IMG/VR virus record: IMGVR_UViG_3300013104_000032
Location: 1 to 46,298 of that record
Reading direction: 5' to 3' (one strand)
Length of the DNA: 46,298 nucleotides
From: a virus
Below, one piece after another: positions 38,244-46,298 of the stretch (position 1 is its first letter; each line of letters starts with the position of its first letter). The notes beneath the pieces are model-generated. The model was not told where the DNA came from and ran no database searches. It was given only the letters and a program-made list of their open reading frames with translations. The translations under genes were made by a program, and so were the position numbers.

Positions 38244-38462
38244 ATGGACGCCCAAGAACTCGGCACCCGCTCCGCTATCCCGATCACCCTGGCCGAACAC
38301 ACCATCAGTTCGTCCGGCCTGACCAAGCGCGAGGCCGCTGCCTTCGTCGCCATGCACGCGATGCTTGGCGCCGGCGCGGCTGACCTCGACGACGTGCCCG
38401 AAGTGGCGGTGGCGTATGCCGATCGCCTGATGACTGAACTGGCAAAGGAGCCAACACCGTGA
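38244..38462 (+). CDS. small early protein
   Basis: 72 residues, beginning directly after the previous TAA. TISSSGLTKREAAAFVAMHA and DVPEVAVAYADRLMTEL are typical of a small phage family in recombination operons. No function known. Confidence 0.62.
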   Translation: MDAQELGTRSAIPITLAEHTISSSGLTKREAAAFVAMHAMLGAGAADLDDVPEVAVAYADRLMTELAKEPTP

Positions 38463-38797
38463 TGGAAGAGAAACTGCTCGGAAAAATCGCCAGCCTGCGC
38501 ATCGGGAATGGTGGATATCAAGGCGCCATGTTTGGAGTGTCGGTGTCCCTGTCGATGAACGGCAGTGGCGTTGGCGACTTCAAGGGAGCGTTTGATCAGA
38601 GCATCAAGGTAACGCCGAATACGAAATGGACGGAAGCCGATCGCTCGCGCCAGTTCGATGACGTGATGCGCTGGCTGGATGACCAATGCCGCGCTGCTCA
38701 TGTCGATGACGTGATGAAGCTCGTCGGCAAGCCCGTCGAAGTAACCCTTGAAGGAAACACGCTCAAGTCGTGGCGCCTTCTGATTGAAGTCCTTTAA
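38462..38797 (+). CDS. hypothetical early protein
   Basis: 111 residues from the ATG at 38462 (TGATG overlap; a GTG at 38459 is also possible). Beta-rich start LGKIASLRIGNGGYQGAMFG and a helical middle, then GKPVEVTLEGNTLKSWRLLI. It precedes the Sak4-like gene and resembles small accessory proteins of such operons. Function unknown. Confidence 0.58.
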   Translation: MEEKLLGKIASLRIGNGGYQGAMFGVSVSLSMNGSGVGDFKGAFDQSIKVTPNTKWTEADRSRQFDDVMRWLDDQCRAAHVDDVMKLVGKPVEVTLEGNTLKSWRLLIEVL

Positions 38798-38811
38798 CCG
38801 GAGCCAACCCC

Positions 38812-39567
38812 ATGAGCATTTCCCTCGCAAGTATCAGCAAGACGCAGCGCAATTCGCTGCCACCGCGAGTCGTCATCCACGGCGATGGCGGCGTTGGCAA
38901 GACCACCTTCGCGGCGGGCGCCTACAAGCCCATTTTCCTCCCGTTCGAGGATGGGCTCAGCGGCATCGAGGCCGAGGCGTTTCCCCTTCTCAAGAGCTAC
39001 GCCGAAGCGATGGAAGCCATCACGACGTTGGTCAAGGAAGAGCACAGCTACAGCACCGTTGTTGTGGACTCGCTCGATTGGGCCGAGCCGCTTATCTGGC
39101 AGAAAGTCGCCAAGGAAGCCGGCAAGCGTTCGATAGAGGAAATCCCGTACGGCAAGGGATATGCCGAAGCCCTGCCGCTGTGGCGCGACCTCCTGGACGG
39201 CCTGAACCATCTGCGCGAGCACAAGGGCATGGCCGTCGTGCTGATCGCACACAGCGAGATCAAGCGTTTCGAGGCACCCGACAGCGAGCCTTTTGATCGC
39301 TTCCAGATCAAATTACATCGTGGCGCAAACGCAATGGTGCGCGAGTGGGGGGACGTGATCGGATTCGCTCACCACGAGACAGCCATCAAGAAAGACACCA
39401 ACGGATTCACGACGCGAGCCCGAGGTATTTCCACCGGCCGCCGCTTGCTTCGCGTTGTCGAGACCCCTGCGTGCGTCGCAAAAAACCGCTACGGCATGCA
39501 GGACACGATCGATCTTTCGTGGTCGTCGCTGATGCAGGCAATGGTGCCTGTGGCGGCTGCGGCTTAA
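38812..39567 (+). CDS. Sak4-like RecA-fold recombination ATPase
   Basis: 251 residues. Walker A is HGDGGVGKTTFAA (23-35) and Walker B is STVVVDSLDW (81-90). The motif AVVLIAHSEIKRFEAP at about 155 and the C-terminal KKDTNGFTTRARG match the AAA_24/Sak4 group. Sak4 proteins anneal single strands and promote recombination in phages. The next genes (a DUF669 ssDNA-binding protein and a Cas4-like nuclease) form a known three-part recombination set. Confidence 0.85.
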   Translation: MSISLASISKTQRNSLPPRVVIHGDGGVGKTTFAAGAYKPIFLPFEDGLSGIEAEAFPLLKSYAEAMEAITTLVKEEHSYSTVVVDSLDWAEPLIWQKVAKEAGKRSIEEIPYGKGYAEALPLWRDLLDGLNHLREHKGMAVVLIAHSEIKRFEAPDSEPFDRFQIKLHRGANAMVREWGDVIGFAHHETAIKKDTNGFTTRARGISTGRRLLRVVETPACVAKNRYGMQDTIDLSWSSLMQAMVPVAAAA

Positions 39568-39628
39568 TCAACCGGCGCGTTGAATTGCGCGCTTTCAACC
39601 TATCCGTTTAACCACGAGGACCACCGCA

Positions 39629-40150
39629 ATGGCAAACATCTCCAACATGTACAACCCGGACGCCGAAGCCGCCACCGACTTCAGCCCCATCCCGACCGGC
39701 GAATACCCGGCCGTCATCGTCGACAGCGACATGAAACCGACCAACGGCAACAACGGCCAATACCTGGAATTGGTGCACGAGATCACGGCCGGCGAGCACA
39801 AGGGTCGCAAGGTGTGGGCGAACCTGAATCTGGACAACCCGAGCGCGGCCGCTGTCGAGATCGCAAACCGCCAGATGGCATCCATCCGTGAAGCGACCGG
39901 CGTCGCCAATCCGACCGACAGCCAGCAGCTCCATTACAAGCCAATGGTGATCCGCGTCGAGTTCATTCCGGCCGGCACGGTCAAGACGAGCAAGAGCGGC
40001 AAGGTCCACGAATACAAGAAAGACACGAACGAAATCAAGGCGTGGAAGAAGGGCGACGGCGCGGCGGTGAGTCAGCCGACGCAGCAGCCCGCCGCGAATC
40101 AGGCCACCGGCTCGACCACACCGCCGTGGCAGCGCAACGCGGCCGCATAA
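39629..40150 (+). CDS. DUF669-like single-strand DNA-binding protein
   Basis: 173 residues. The OB-like part has IPTGEYPAVIVDSDMKPTNG, NGQYLELVHEITAGEHKGRK and VWANLNLDNPSAAAVEIANR. This is DUF669, which accompanies Sak4. The C-terminus is Gln/Thr-rich and flexible and ends TTPPWQRNAAA rather than in an acidic tip. It probably coats single strands and stimulates annealing by Sak4. Confidence 0.8.
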   Translation: MANISNMYNPDAEAATDFSPIPTGEYPAVIVDSDMKPTNGNNGQYLELVHEITAGEHKGRKVWANLNLDNPSAAAVEIANRQMASIREATGVANPTDSQQLHYKPMVIRVEFIPAGTVKTSKSGKVHEYKKDTNEIKAWKKGDGAAVSQPTQQPAANQATGSTTPPWQRNAAA

Positions 40151-40241
40151 GTTTCATGGCGTGAGTTGGGCACCAGCGCACGGAAGCGCGACTCCTTGGC
40201 TTTGCCGGCCGCCTAGACCCAACACCGGCACCAATCCACAA

Positions 40242-40270
40242 GGCGGGCTGCTACCCCTCAGTAGCCCGCC
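40242..40270 (+). other. stable hairpin without T-tract before the nuclease gene
   Basis: GGCGGGCT and AGCCCGCC pair over eight bases around a 13-base loop, followed by GCAACC. Without a T-run it is not a clear terminator. It may stabilise or attenuate the transcript. The 140-base gap from 40151 holds nothing else I can name. Confidence 0.45.
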
Positions 40271-40290
40271 GCAACCTTTCGAGATACGTC

Positions 40291-41409
40291 ATGGTCATGT
40301 TGCCCGCACAAGCCGCCAGCGATCCGACGCTCGACGCCATCAGCGCCGCAGTGCAGAACGTCAACAACTTGCAGAAGCCGCGTGCCTATCTCGGCATGTC
40401 GGCCATCGGCATGGATTGCGAGGCGTTCCTATGGCGCAACTTCCGCTGGTGCGGCCCGTCCGGCGGCGGCTTCGATGCGAAGTCGCTGATGAACTTCGAG
40501 GACGGCCACCGCACCGAGGACTTGATGGCCGCGCGGCTGCGCATGGTTCCTGGCGTAGAGCTTTACACGGTCGATCCGTCCACCGGCGAGCAATTCGGAT
40601 TCAAGGATCTCGGCGGCCACTTCTGCGGGCACATCGACGGCGCGATACGCGGCATCCTGCAGGCGCCCAAGGCGTGGCATATGTGGGAGAACAAGGCCAG
40701 CGAGAAAGGCCCGGCCGAGCTCGCCAAGCTGAAAGAAAAGCACGGCGAAAAGAACGCGCTCAAGCAGTGGAACGGCACGTACCACGCGCAAGCGATCCTG
40801 TACATGCACTACGGCGCGATGGAGCGGCACTATCTGACGTGCACATCGCCTGGCGGTCGCATGCCGATCACCAGCGTGCGCACCAATGCCGACGACGCCG
40901 AAGCCGAGCGCCTGAAAGCAAAAGCCGAGCGAGTGATCTTCTCGCCCGAGCCGCTGGCGAAGATTTCCGACGATCCGGCGTTCTGGAAGTGCAAAGGCTG
41001 CGCGATGAACGCGCAATGTCACACCACGGCGTTGCCCGCCGTCTCCTGCCGCACCTGCCTGCACGCCACGCCCGAGAAAGACGGTGACGGCCGCTGGTCA
41101 TGCGCGAAGTACTGGGCGGATATTCCGCTCGACGCACAGCGCAAGGGCTGCGATGGGCACCTGTACATCCCTGCCCTGCTTAAGCGCTGGGGCGAGGCGA
41201 CCGACGCGTCAGCCGATGAGGGCTGGGTCGAGTACACGGCCGCTGATGGCTTCGTGTTTCGCAACGGGCCGCGCGGGGCTGGGTCGTTTGAGTCGAAGGA
41301 GTTGGCGGCGGCTTCGCCCGCTGAAATAAGAGACGAAGAATTGAACAAGGTCCGGCTCGCGTTCGCGGGGCGGTTTGTTGAGACAACTGATTTGGGGGTG
41401 GCGGCGTGA
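40291..41409 (+). CDS. PD-(D/E)XK exonuclease with Cas4-like cysteine cluster
   Basis: 372 residues. The catalytic core is GHIDGAIRG (D116) and WENKAS (E133, K135), with a helix H73 upstream. Cysteines C43, C234, C237 and C243 have the 1+3 spacing of the iron-sulfur cluster in Cas4 and AddB nucleases. A further group (C253, C256, C271, C287) may hold zinc. It probably resects DNA ends for the Sak4 annealing system. The C-terminal part from about 290 is not recognised. Confidence 0.82.
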   Translation: MVMLPAQAASDPTLDAISAAVQNVNNLQKPRAYLGMSAIGMDCEAFLWRNFRWCGPSGGGFDAKSLMNFEDGHRTEDLMAARLRMVPGVELYTVDPSTGEQFGFKDLGGHFCGHIDGAIRGILQAPKAWHMWENKASEKGPAELAKLKEKHGEKNALKQWNGTYHAQAILYMHYGAMERHYLTCTSPGGRMPITSVRTNADDAEAERLKAKAERVIFSPEPLAKISDDPAFWKCKGCAMNAQCHTTALPAVSCRTCLHATPEKDGDGRWSCAKYWADIPLDAQRKGCDGHLYIPALLKRWGEATDASADEGWVEYTAADGFVFRNGPRGAGSFESKELAAASPAEIRDEELNKVRLAFAGRFVETTDLGVAA

Positions 41410-41858
41410 GCGAGCAGATTAAGGATGGTGAGCCGGCGGATCAGATGGCGCATATAGGTCATCTGATCGCCACGCAAGACAACCGGATCACCGACCAGCC
41501 GATCTTCATCGTGCAGCAGAAGCGCGAAACCGTGGGCCACCCTGATTACGACAACAACCGCATTGCGTGGGTGAATGACGATAACAGCGAGGCTGATGCC
41601 AGCGAGAGCGCTGAGCTAGAAGCCGCCTTTGCCGAGGAAGGAGCCGAGCCGAATGGCTGGCGCCGGCTTGCCTTGTGCTTTCACTGGGAGTTTGTGACCG
41701 CCTGTTTCACCGAGCAAGGGTGCAAGGACTACTTGGCACGCGACGGCCACAATCTGCGGGAGCCTCGCATTTACGCGGCAGGGAGTTACCGAAACGAGGA
41801 ATGGCGGCAGGTTCGATCGTTCCTTCTAGAACTGGCCGCCCGCGAGCCCCAATCATGA
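41406..41858 (+). CDS. hypothetical phage protein
   Basis: 150 residues. FIVQQKRETVGHPDYDNNRI near the start and the C-terminal GCKDYLARDGHNLREPRIYA with AAGSYRNEEWRQVRSF are typical of a widespread early phage family of unknown function. It overlaps both neighbours by four bases. Confidence 0.68.
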   Translation: MSEQIKDGEPADQMAHIGHLIATQDNRITDQPIFIVQQKRETVGHPDYDNNRIAWVNDDNSEADASESAELEAAFAEEGAEPNGWRRLALCFHWEFVTACFTEQGCKDYLARDGHNLREPRIYAAGSYRNEEWRQVRSFLLELAAREPQS

Positions 41859-42163
41859 CCACCGAAACCCCCTGCGGCCGCATCGGCCTCATTACGCTCA
41901 GCGAATGCGCCGAGCGCGCCGCGGAAGCCGTCGCCAGCGCACGGGTGAAGCTGGCCGTGTGCCTTGACCCGAACGGCTTTGTTACGGTCGAGGCGATCGA
42001 GCACGCGATCTTGGTCGACCTGGTGGACGTGTATGACCGGGGCAATCAGCTCGCGCTCTGGCGCCAGATCGAAACCGACCTTGCCGCCGCCTGCAAAGAG
42101 CGCGGCATTACCGGCGGGCGCGGGCATCGGCATCGGGTGATGGGCCAGAGGCGGGCGGCGTGA
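41855..42163 (+). CDS. hypothetical helical protein
   Basis: 102 residues from the ATG at 41855. Helical: LITLSECAERAAEAVASARV, then VTVEAIEHAILVDLVDVYD, ending in a basic His/Arg-rich tail. No known family. Coupled with the following HNH gene by TGATG. Confidence 0.58.
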   Translation: MTTETPCGRIGLITLSECAERAAEAVASARVKLAVCLDPNGFVTVEAIEHAILVDLVDVYDRGNQLALWRQIETDLAAACKERGITGGRGHRHRVMGQRRAA

Positions 42164-42819
42164 TGGATGCGTCTACCGTCACTGGTTCGCCATGCTCTAA
42201 GTGCAACGGCACTGTGCGCTATTCCAAAAGCCGCGCATGTGTTGCATGCGATAGGGCTAGGGCCAAGGCTCAGCGGGAAGCTAATCCAGATGGAGCGCGA
42301 GCTTATGCACGCGCATACCGCGCGGCGGGGCTTTGCGCTAAACGCCCACGTAATGACGCTGTTCGCGCGCAAGAAAACGCGCGCTATCGTGTTCGCGCCG
42401 AGAGAATTGCCGCAGAAAAAAGCGCAGTGCTTTTGGCGAACGCGGATGAAATAGCAGCGCGCAAAGAGAAGCGTAGCGAAGAGAAGGCCGAACGCAAGCG
42501 GCAGTATATGCGCCGCTGGCGTGCAGAAAATCATGTCATAGCGTCGGTGCAGAGCCGTAGCAAAAAGGCGCGCCGCCGCAACGCTCCAGGAAAACACACG
42601 GCCGCTGACGTCCTCGCCATCGGTGATCGTCAGAAGTGGCGTTGCGCTTGGTGCAAAAGGCCATGCGGAGCCGCCTATCACGTTGACCATGTGATGCCGC
42701 TGGCCCGCGGCGGCTCCAACTGGCCAAGCAATCTGTGCATTGCGTGTCCGACTTGCAACATGCGCAAGAAGGCAAAGCTTCCGCACGAGTTCGCGCAGAC
42801 GATGGGGATGCTTCTGTGA
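42163..42819 (+). CDS. HNH endonuclease with N-terminal zinc finger
   Basis: 218 residues from the ATG at 42163. An N-terminal zinc site (CSKCNGTVRY then CVACDRARAK) is followed by a very basic Arg/Ala helix. The C-terminal HNH is CAWCKRPCGAAYHVDHVMPL with NLCIACPTCNMRKKAKLP. The architecture equals that of the nuclease at 23659-24345, with very different sequence in between. It lies between recombination genes and does not interrupt any. Confidence 0.82.
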   Translation: MDASTVTGSPCSKCNGTVRYSKSRACVACDRARAKAQREANPDGARAYARAYRAAGLCAKRPRNDAVRAQENARYRVRAERIAAEKSAVLLANADEIAARKEKRSEEKAERKRQYMRRWRAENHVIASVQSRSKKARRRNAPGKHTAADVLAIGDRQKWRCAWCKRPCGAAYHVDHVMPLARGGSNWPSNLCIACPTCNMRKKAKLPHEFAQTMGMLL

Positions 42820-44537
42820 TCCTGCGTCCCTATCAATCTGCCAGCGTAGACGCGACGTGGGACTACATGCGCACATGCGCGGGGAACCCCGCGATCGTGA
42901 TACCGACGGCCGGAGGCAAGTCCCTGATCATCGCTGAGACGGCGCGCCAGGCTGTTGAGCAATGGGGCGCGCGCGTCGGGATCGTAGCGGGCCAGAAAGA
43001 GCTGATTGCGCAGAACTTCGACAAGCTGCGCAAGCTTTTGCCAGATGCCGATTGCGGGATCTATTCGGCAAGTCTGAATCGCCGCGACCGCTTTAATCGA
43101 ATCATGTTCATGCAGGTTCAGAGCGTTGCCAAGAACATGCACAACTTCGGCAAGTTCGACTTGCTTCTGTTCGATGAGTTTCACCTTGTGCCAACCAAGG
43201 GCGAAGGCCTCTACAGGACCATGATCGCCGGTGCAAAGCAGTTCAGCCCGAATTTGCGTGTGATCGGCTACAGCGCAACACCCTTCCGTCTTGGTGTCGG
43301 CCCTGTCTGCGGTCCTGAGCACATCTTCACTGACATAGCCTACGAGGCGAATATCTCCGACCTGATTGGCGATGGGTATTTGTGCCGGCTGATCACCCGA
43401 GGCGGAAGCGCTCGCGCTGACCTGTCTGGCGTCAAGATTAGCGGAGGCGAGTACGTAGAGTCGCAACTAGCCGCTGCCGTTGACAAGCATGAGCTGGTAG
43501 AGGCGGCCTGCGATGAAATGGCAGCGCATGCGGTTGACCGTCATTCGTGGATCGTGTTCGCCGTGAGTATCGAGCACGCCCAGCACGTGGCTGATGCACT
43601 GAATCGCCGCAGCATTGGCGCCGCTGTCGTCCACGGCGGTACGCCGGCTGGCGAGCGCGACCGACTCACCGCAGACTTCCAGGCTCAGCGTTTGCGCGCG
43701 CTGGTGAACGTCAACGTGTTCACCACTGGCTTCGATGCACCGAACATTGATTGTGTCGTGATGTTGCGGCCAACAAAGAGCGCTGGCCTGTACGTGCAGA
43801 TGGTTGGCCGCGGCTTCCGGCTTCACGACAGCAAGCAGAACACGCTAGTCCTCGACTTCGCTGGGAACATGCTCGAATTTGGACCCGTCGACACCGTTCG
43901 CGTCAGCAAGCCAAAGAGGAAGGGCGAGGCCCGCGTCGAAACCGGCCGCGCGAAAGAGTGCCCGCAGTGCCACGCGTTGCTGGCGTTCGGCGTGCGAGTG
44001 TGCGAGTGCGGCTATTCGTTCGCGAGCTTGGATCCAGCCCACTCCGACACGCCCGTCGACGCGCCCGTGCTGTCCACTGATAAAGAGCGCGTCATCACTG
44101 AGCATCTGGTGCACAGCGTCGGTTATGCGCGCCACGACAAGCCCGGAAAAGTGCCCAGCTTGCGCGTGACGTACCAGTGCGGCCTGCGCCGTATCAGCGA
44201 GTGGGTTTGTATCGAACACGGCGGCCAGGCGCGCGCCAAAGCGCTTCGCTGGTGGCAAGCCCGCGCCGAAGGAACACCGCCGCGCACGGTCGAGGAAGCC
44301 TTGCCGCTGGCGTGGAAGCTTCCGAGCCCGATCGCGATCAGCGTCGATGAAACAGGCAAGTACCCGGAGATTGTTGGTTATGAATGGTCAGCAAGTGTGG
44401 ACGCCAGCGACGCGCGATCGAGCGATAGCGGCGTTGCAGTCGATACCCGTACAGACGCCGTGCCCGTTGTGCGCGGAGTTCCTGGATGGCTTCTGCAGGC
44501 AGTGGAAGCAACCAGTACCCGAAAGCGCGCAGCGTGA
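42816..44537 (+). CDS. superfamily 2 DNA/RNA helicase
   Basis: 573 residues from the GTG at 42816, overlapping the HNH stop (GTGA). Motifs: TAGGKS (31-36), DEFH (120-123), GYSATPFR (151-158), and the C-terminal helicase QMVGRGFRLH at about 355. A zinc site CPQCHALLAFGVRVCECGYS follows at about 410. It belongs to the UvrB/Type III restriction-like DEAD group used in recombination or replication restart. The last 160 bases overlap another gene. Confidence 0.88.
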   Translation: MILRPYQSASVDATWDYMRTCAGNPAIVIPTAGGKSLIIAETARQAVEQWGARVGIVAGQKELIAQNFDKLRKLLPDADCGIYSASLNRRDRFNRIMFMQVQSVAKNMHNFGKFDLLLFDEFHLVPTKGEGLYRTMIAGAKQFSPNLRVIGYSATPFRLGVGPVCGPEHIFTDIAYEANISDLIGDGYLCRLITRGGSARADLSGVKISGGEYVESQLAAAVDKHELVEAACDEMAAHAVDRHSWIVFAVSIEHAQHVADALNRRSIGAAVVHGGTPAGERDRLTADFQAQRLRALVNVNVFTTGFDAPNIDCVVMLRPTKSAGLYVQMVGRGFRLHDSKQNTLVLDFAGNMLEFGPVDTVRVSKPKRKGEARVETGRAKECPQCHALLAFGVRVCECGYSFASLDPAHSDTPVDAPVLSTDKERVITEHLVHSVGYARHDKPGKVPSLRVTYQCGLRRISEWVCIEHGGQARAKALRWWQARAEGTPPRTVEEALPLAWKLPSPIAISVDETGKYPEIVGYEWSASVDASDARSSDSGVAVDTRTDAVPVVRGVPGWLLQAVEATSTRKRAA

Positions 44538-44574
44538 CGGCTGCGTTGAGTGGGTCGAGGCGATCCCGTTTTGA
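44380..44574 (+). CDS. small Cys-rich protein overlapping the helicase end
   Basis: 64 residues from the ATG at 44380, in another frame from the helicase. CPLCAEFLDGFCRQWKQPVP and RDGCVEWVEAIPF give a C-x2-C and two further Cys with conserved Trp spacing, a pattern of small phage zinc-binding proteins. About 158 bases overlap the helicase 3' end. The structured motif makes a chance frame unlikely. Confidence 0.55.
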   Translation: MNGQQVWTPATRDRAIAALQSIPVQTPCPLCAEFLDGFCRQWKQPVPESAQRDGCVEWVEAIPF

Positions 44575-44599
44575 CCACCACCACGAAGAGGATTGAGGG

Positions 44600-44830
44600 A
44601 TGAGCAACGAGATGGACAACCCAGTGCAGAGCTATATGCCAGTCAAGCTAATGTCGTTCAAGTCTGATGAATCCGGCGATGAAGTCTGCTGCGATACGGG
44701 ACTTCTCGAACTAACGGATTCGGGCAACGGATTCGTCGAAATTGGCTTCGACTACGGCGACGAGCGAATCTACCTTGGTTTCCGCCTCGGTGATTTGCTG
44801 CGCGCAGTTAAAGAGCAGGCCCAGCCATGA
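44600..44830 (+). CDS. hypothetical early protein
   Basis: 76 residues, good ribosome site (GAGG) upstream. Acidic and beta-rich: VKLMSFKSDESGDEVCCDTG, NGFVEIGFDYGDERIYLGFR. No family known. Overlaps the next gene by four bases. Confidence 0.6.
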   Translation: MSNEMDNPVQSYMPVKLMSFKSDESGDEVCCDTGLLELTDSGNGFVEIGFDYGDERIYLGFRLGDLLRAVKEQAQP

Positions 44831-46080
44831 CCGCCCTTCGCGAATGTCTGCGTAAGGCAGTGGCAGCCGTCAATGGGCCGCTGCTGACGGATAAGAGCAA
44901 TGAACAGGCCGGCTGGGCTGCGGTCAGCTTTTTGCAATCGCACGGAGCTGAACTCCTTTCGATCCTCGACGCCGAGGGCGATGGCGGGGCGGCGGGTGCC
45001 CTTGGCGAGATAGCCGGCCTGATACGCGAGTGCGAACAGAACGCCGGCAAAGTGTCCGACTTCTACGCGTGGGAAATGATCGGGCGCATGTCCAAGATTC
45101 TTGAATCCACGCAGTTCCACCCCCAGCCGGCGCGATCTGGCGGGGTGAGTGATGAGCAGGTGGACTCAGCATGTAGCGCGTACATCGCCGCTGACAGATT
45201 TCTACTCGACGGCGCGGTTGATTCCATGCGCGAACCGATGCGCGCCGCCCTACTTGCCGTAGCCCACCTGTTGCCAAGTGGCGAGCGCGGAAAGGTGGAT
45301 GGTGTGGTGCCATCTATCGAACGAATTGGATGGGATAAAGAATGCGACGACGTGGATCGCATCATTGAAAAGCTTGGCATGACAATCGAGCAGGCGCGCA
45401 CCGAAGGTGGATGCTTGCATCTCCCGCGAATCCTAAATCACATACAGGAAACGTTTGATGCGCTGGCTTTAGCTACTGAGTTTGGCGGGCACATGAGTGA
45501 CAAGTACGTTGCTGCAATACACGCCGCCAACCACCCGCCAGCACATGCGGCGCAGGTGGATGTGGGCGATGCTTACACTCGCGCAGGTCTGCGCATCAAG
45601 GAACATTTCGCCAAACACCCACCCACTGCCGAGCCAGTGGCGCAGGATGAGACGGTAGAACCGAGTTGGGTTACCACGCTACGCAAAGAGCTGTTGATGT
45701 CAAAAATGACGCACAACTTTACTCTGACGCGCGATGAGCTGATTTACTTGCTTGGAAATCATCTAGCAGTCCAGCCTCGCGCAGTGCCGGATGGGTGGGT
45801 CAATCGCGCTGCACGGTGCGCCGAAGCCATGATGAATCAGTCGGGACTGCTCGCCAACGTGCCAGCTACTCGAGACGATGAGGGAAAAGGCTTGGCGCAC
45901 CTGCGATGGATGACTGAGCAACTGGCGTCGCGTTCCATCGAGAGCCCGACAAAGGCTTGCCGGTGGCTTGGCTACATCCAGGCCATGCTGATTTCTCGCG
46001 GCATGAGCACACTGGATGCCGAGAAGCGGAGAAATCTGTTGAGCGCCGCCGCCCCGTCGCCGGGAGAGTCGCAGGCATGA
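44827..46080 (+). CDS. large hypothetical early protein
   Basis: 417 residues. The N-terminal part is helical and acidic. The middle has two His-rich short blocks (HAANHPPAHAAQ) and a linker. The C-terminal domain (DGWVNRAARCAEAMMNQSGL, ARWLG-like KACRWLGYIQAMLISRGMST) recurs in phage early genes as a separate domain. Possibly a mosaic of two domains. No enzymatic motif is seen. Confidence 0.6.
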   Translation: MTALRECLRKAVAAVNGPLLTDKSNEQAGWAAVSFLQSHGAELLSILDAEGDGGAAGALGEIAGLIRECEQNAGKVSDFYAWEMIGRMSKILESTQFHPQPARSGGVSDEQVDSACSAYIAADRFLLDGAVDSMREPMRAALLAVAHLLPSGERGKVDGVVPSIERIGWDKECDDVDRIIEKLGMTIEQARTEGGCLHLPRILNHIQETFDALALATEFGGHMSDKYVAAIHAANHPPAHAAQVDVGDAYTRAGLRIKEHFAKHPPTAEPVAQDETVEPSWVTTLRKELLMSKMTHNFTLTRDELIYLLGNHLAVQPRAVPDGWVNRAARCAEAMMNQSGLLANVPATRDDEGKGLAHLRWMTEQLASRSIESPTKACRWLGYIQAMLISRGMSTLDAEKRRNLLSAAAPSPGESQA

Positions 46081-46298
46081 CCCTGCCTCAGGTAATACAG
46101 GATGCGCTTGGACGCGTCCAGATAATTGCTGATACCGAGTCCGAATGGGCCGATATAGCTATTGAGGACTGGCAAACCATCCGCGCCGAACTCCACCGCC
46201 TGACCGAAATAGCCGAGGGTGTCGAGCCACTGGTTATCAGGCTTGGGGAGGTGACCGAGGCATTCCAGCGCTCTGACGAGCAGGCGGAACGGCTTGGA
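46077..46298 (+). CDS. hypothetical protein, cut by the window end
   Basis: 74 codons are visible from the ATG at 46077 (ATGA overlap), running off the right edge. Helical and acidic (LPQVIQDALGRVQIIADTES, EIAEGVEPLVIRLGEVTEAF). No function can be assigned. Confidence 0.6.
   Translation, partial: MTLPQVIQDALGRVQIIADTESEWADIAIEDWQTIRAELHRLTEIAEGVEPLVIRLGEVTEAFQRSDEQAERLG

Overview
The window is the greater part of a temperate siphovirus-type prophage, entered from its left chromosomal junction. It is GC-rich apart from a few islands. A partial tRNA-Val(GAC) gene with an encoded CCA end sits at 76-123. This fragment, the coding style and the gene families fit a gammaproteobacterial host of the Lysobacterales (Xanthomonas, Stenotrophomonas, Dyella, Luteibacter or Rhodanobacter type) or possibly a Burkholderiales host. 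I cannot name the host from sequence alone. No integrase or complete tRNA-Val is present, so both probably lie beyond the right end, where the last gene is cut.

Layout, left to right. Bases 1-75 are probable host flank, followed by the tRNA-fragment attachment site. From 34.8 kb down to 0.58 kb almost everything is on the minus strand, as one long run of genes joined by ATGA, GTGA, TGATG or TAATG overlaps. In transcription order this arm holds: a Cro-like HTH protein; a possible CII-like regulator behind a terminator; an adenine methyltransferase and a PAPS-reductase-family gene among small membrane and zinc-ribbon proteins; an HNH nuclease; a primase-polymerase/helicase; an AT-rich origin candidate; a VRR-NUC nuclease; two tRNA-like elements; an endonuclease VII homologue; nucleotide- and phosphoester-hydrolysing enzymes; an HslV-like Ntn hydrolase; the lysis cassette; terminase; portal; minor head protein; scaffold; P22-like coat; connectors; tail tube; a frameshifted tail chaperone; tape measure; tail tip; a beta-propeller receptor-binding protein; and, last, a sugar-type O-methyltransferase that looks like a lysogenic-conversion gene.

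The switch lies at 34.8-35.8 kb. A 111-residue repressor without a protease domain is flanked by two outward promoters. Five copies of a 13-bp partial palindrome (ACGCR-N3-YGCRT) lie over or beside these promoters. An exported protein is translationally coupled to the repressor, so the lysogen probably makes it.

From 35.8 kb to the right end the genes are on the plus strand. A string of very small early genes comes first. A recombination module follows: a Sak4-like ATPase, a DUF669-type ssDNA-binding protein, a Cas4-like PD-(D/E)XK nuclease with a four-cysteine cluster, an HNH nuclease and a superfamily 2 helicase.

Several genes missed by simple ORF calling were read directly from the sequence: 13612-13776, 21161-21368, 21841-21933, 22489-22557, 31142-31279, 32886-33026, 35825-35917, 36757-36843 and 36840-36944. 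The strongest points for follow-up are the repressor/operator layout, a textbook A_AAA_AAC frameshift site in the tail chaperone, the lysogenic-conversion candidates (1.0 kb, 16.8 kb and 35.4 kb), the PAPS-reductase/methyltransferase cassette, the odd tRNA-like elements and the AT-rich origin candidate.
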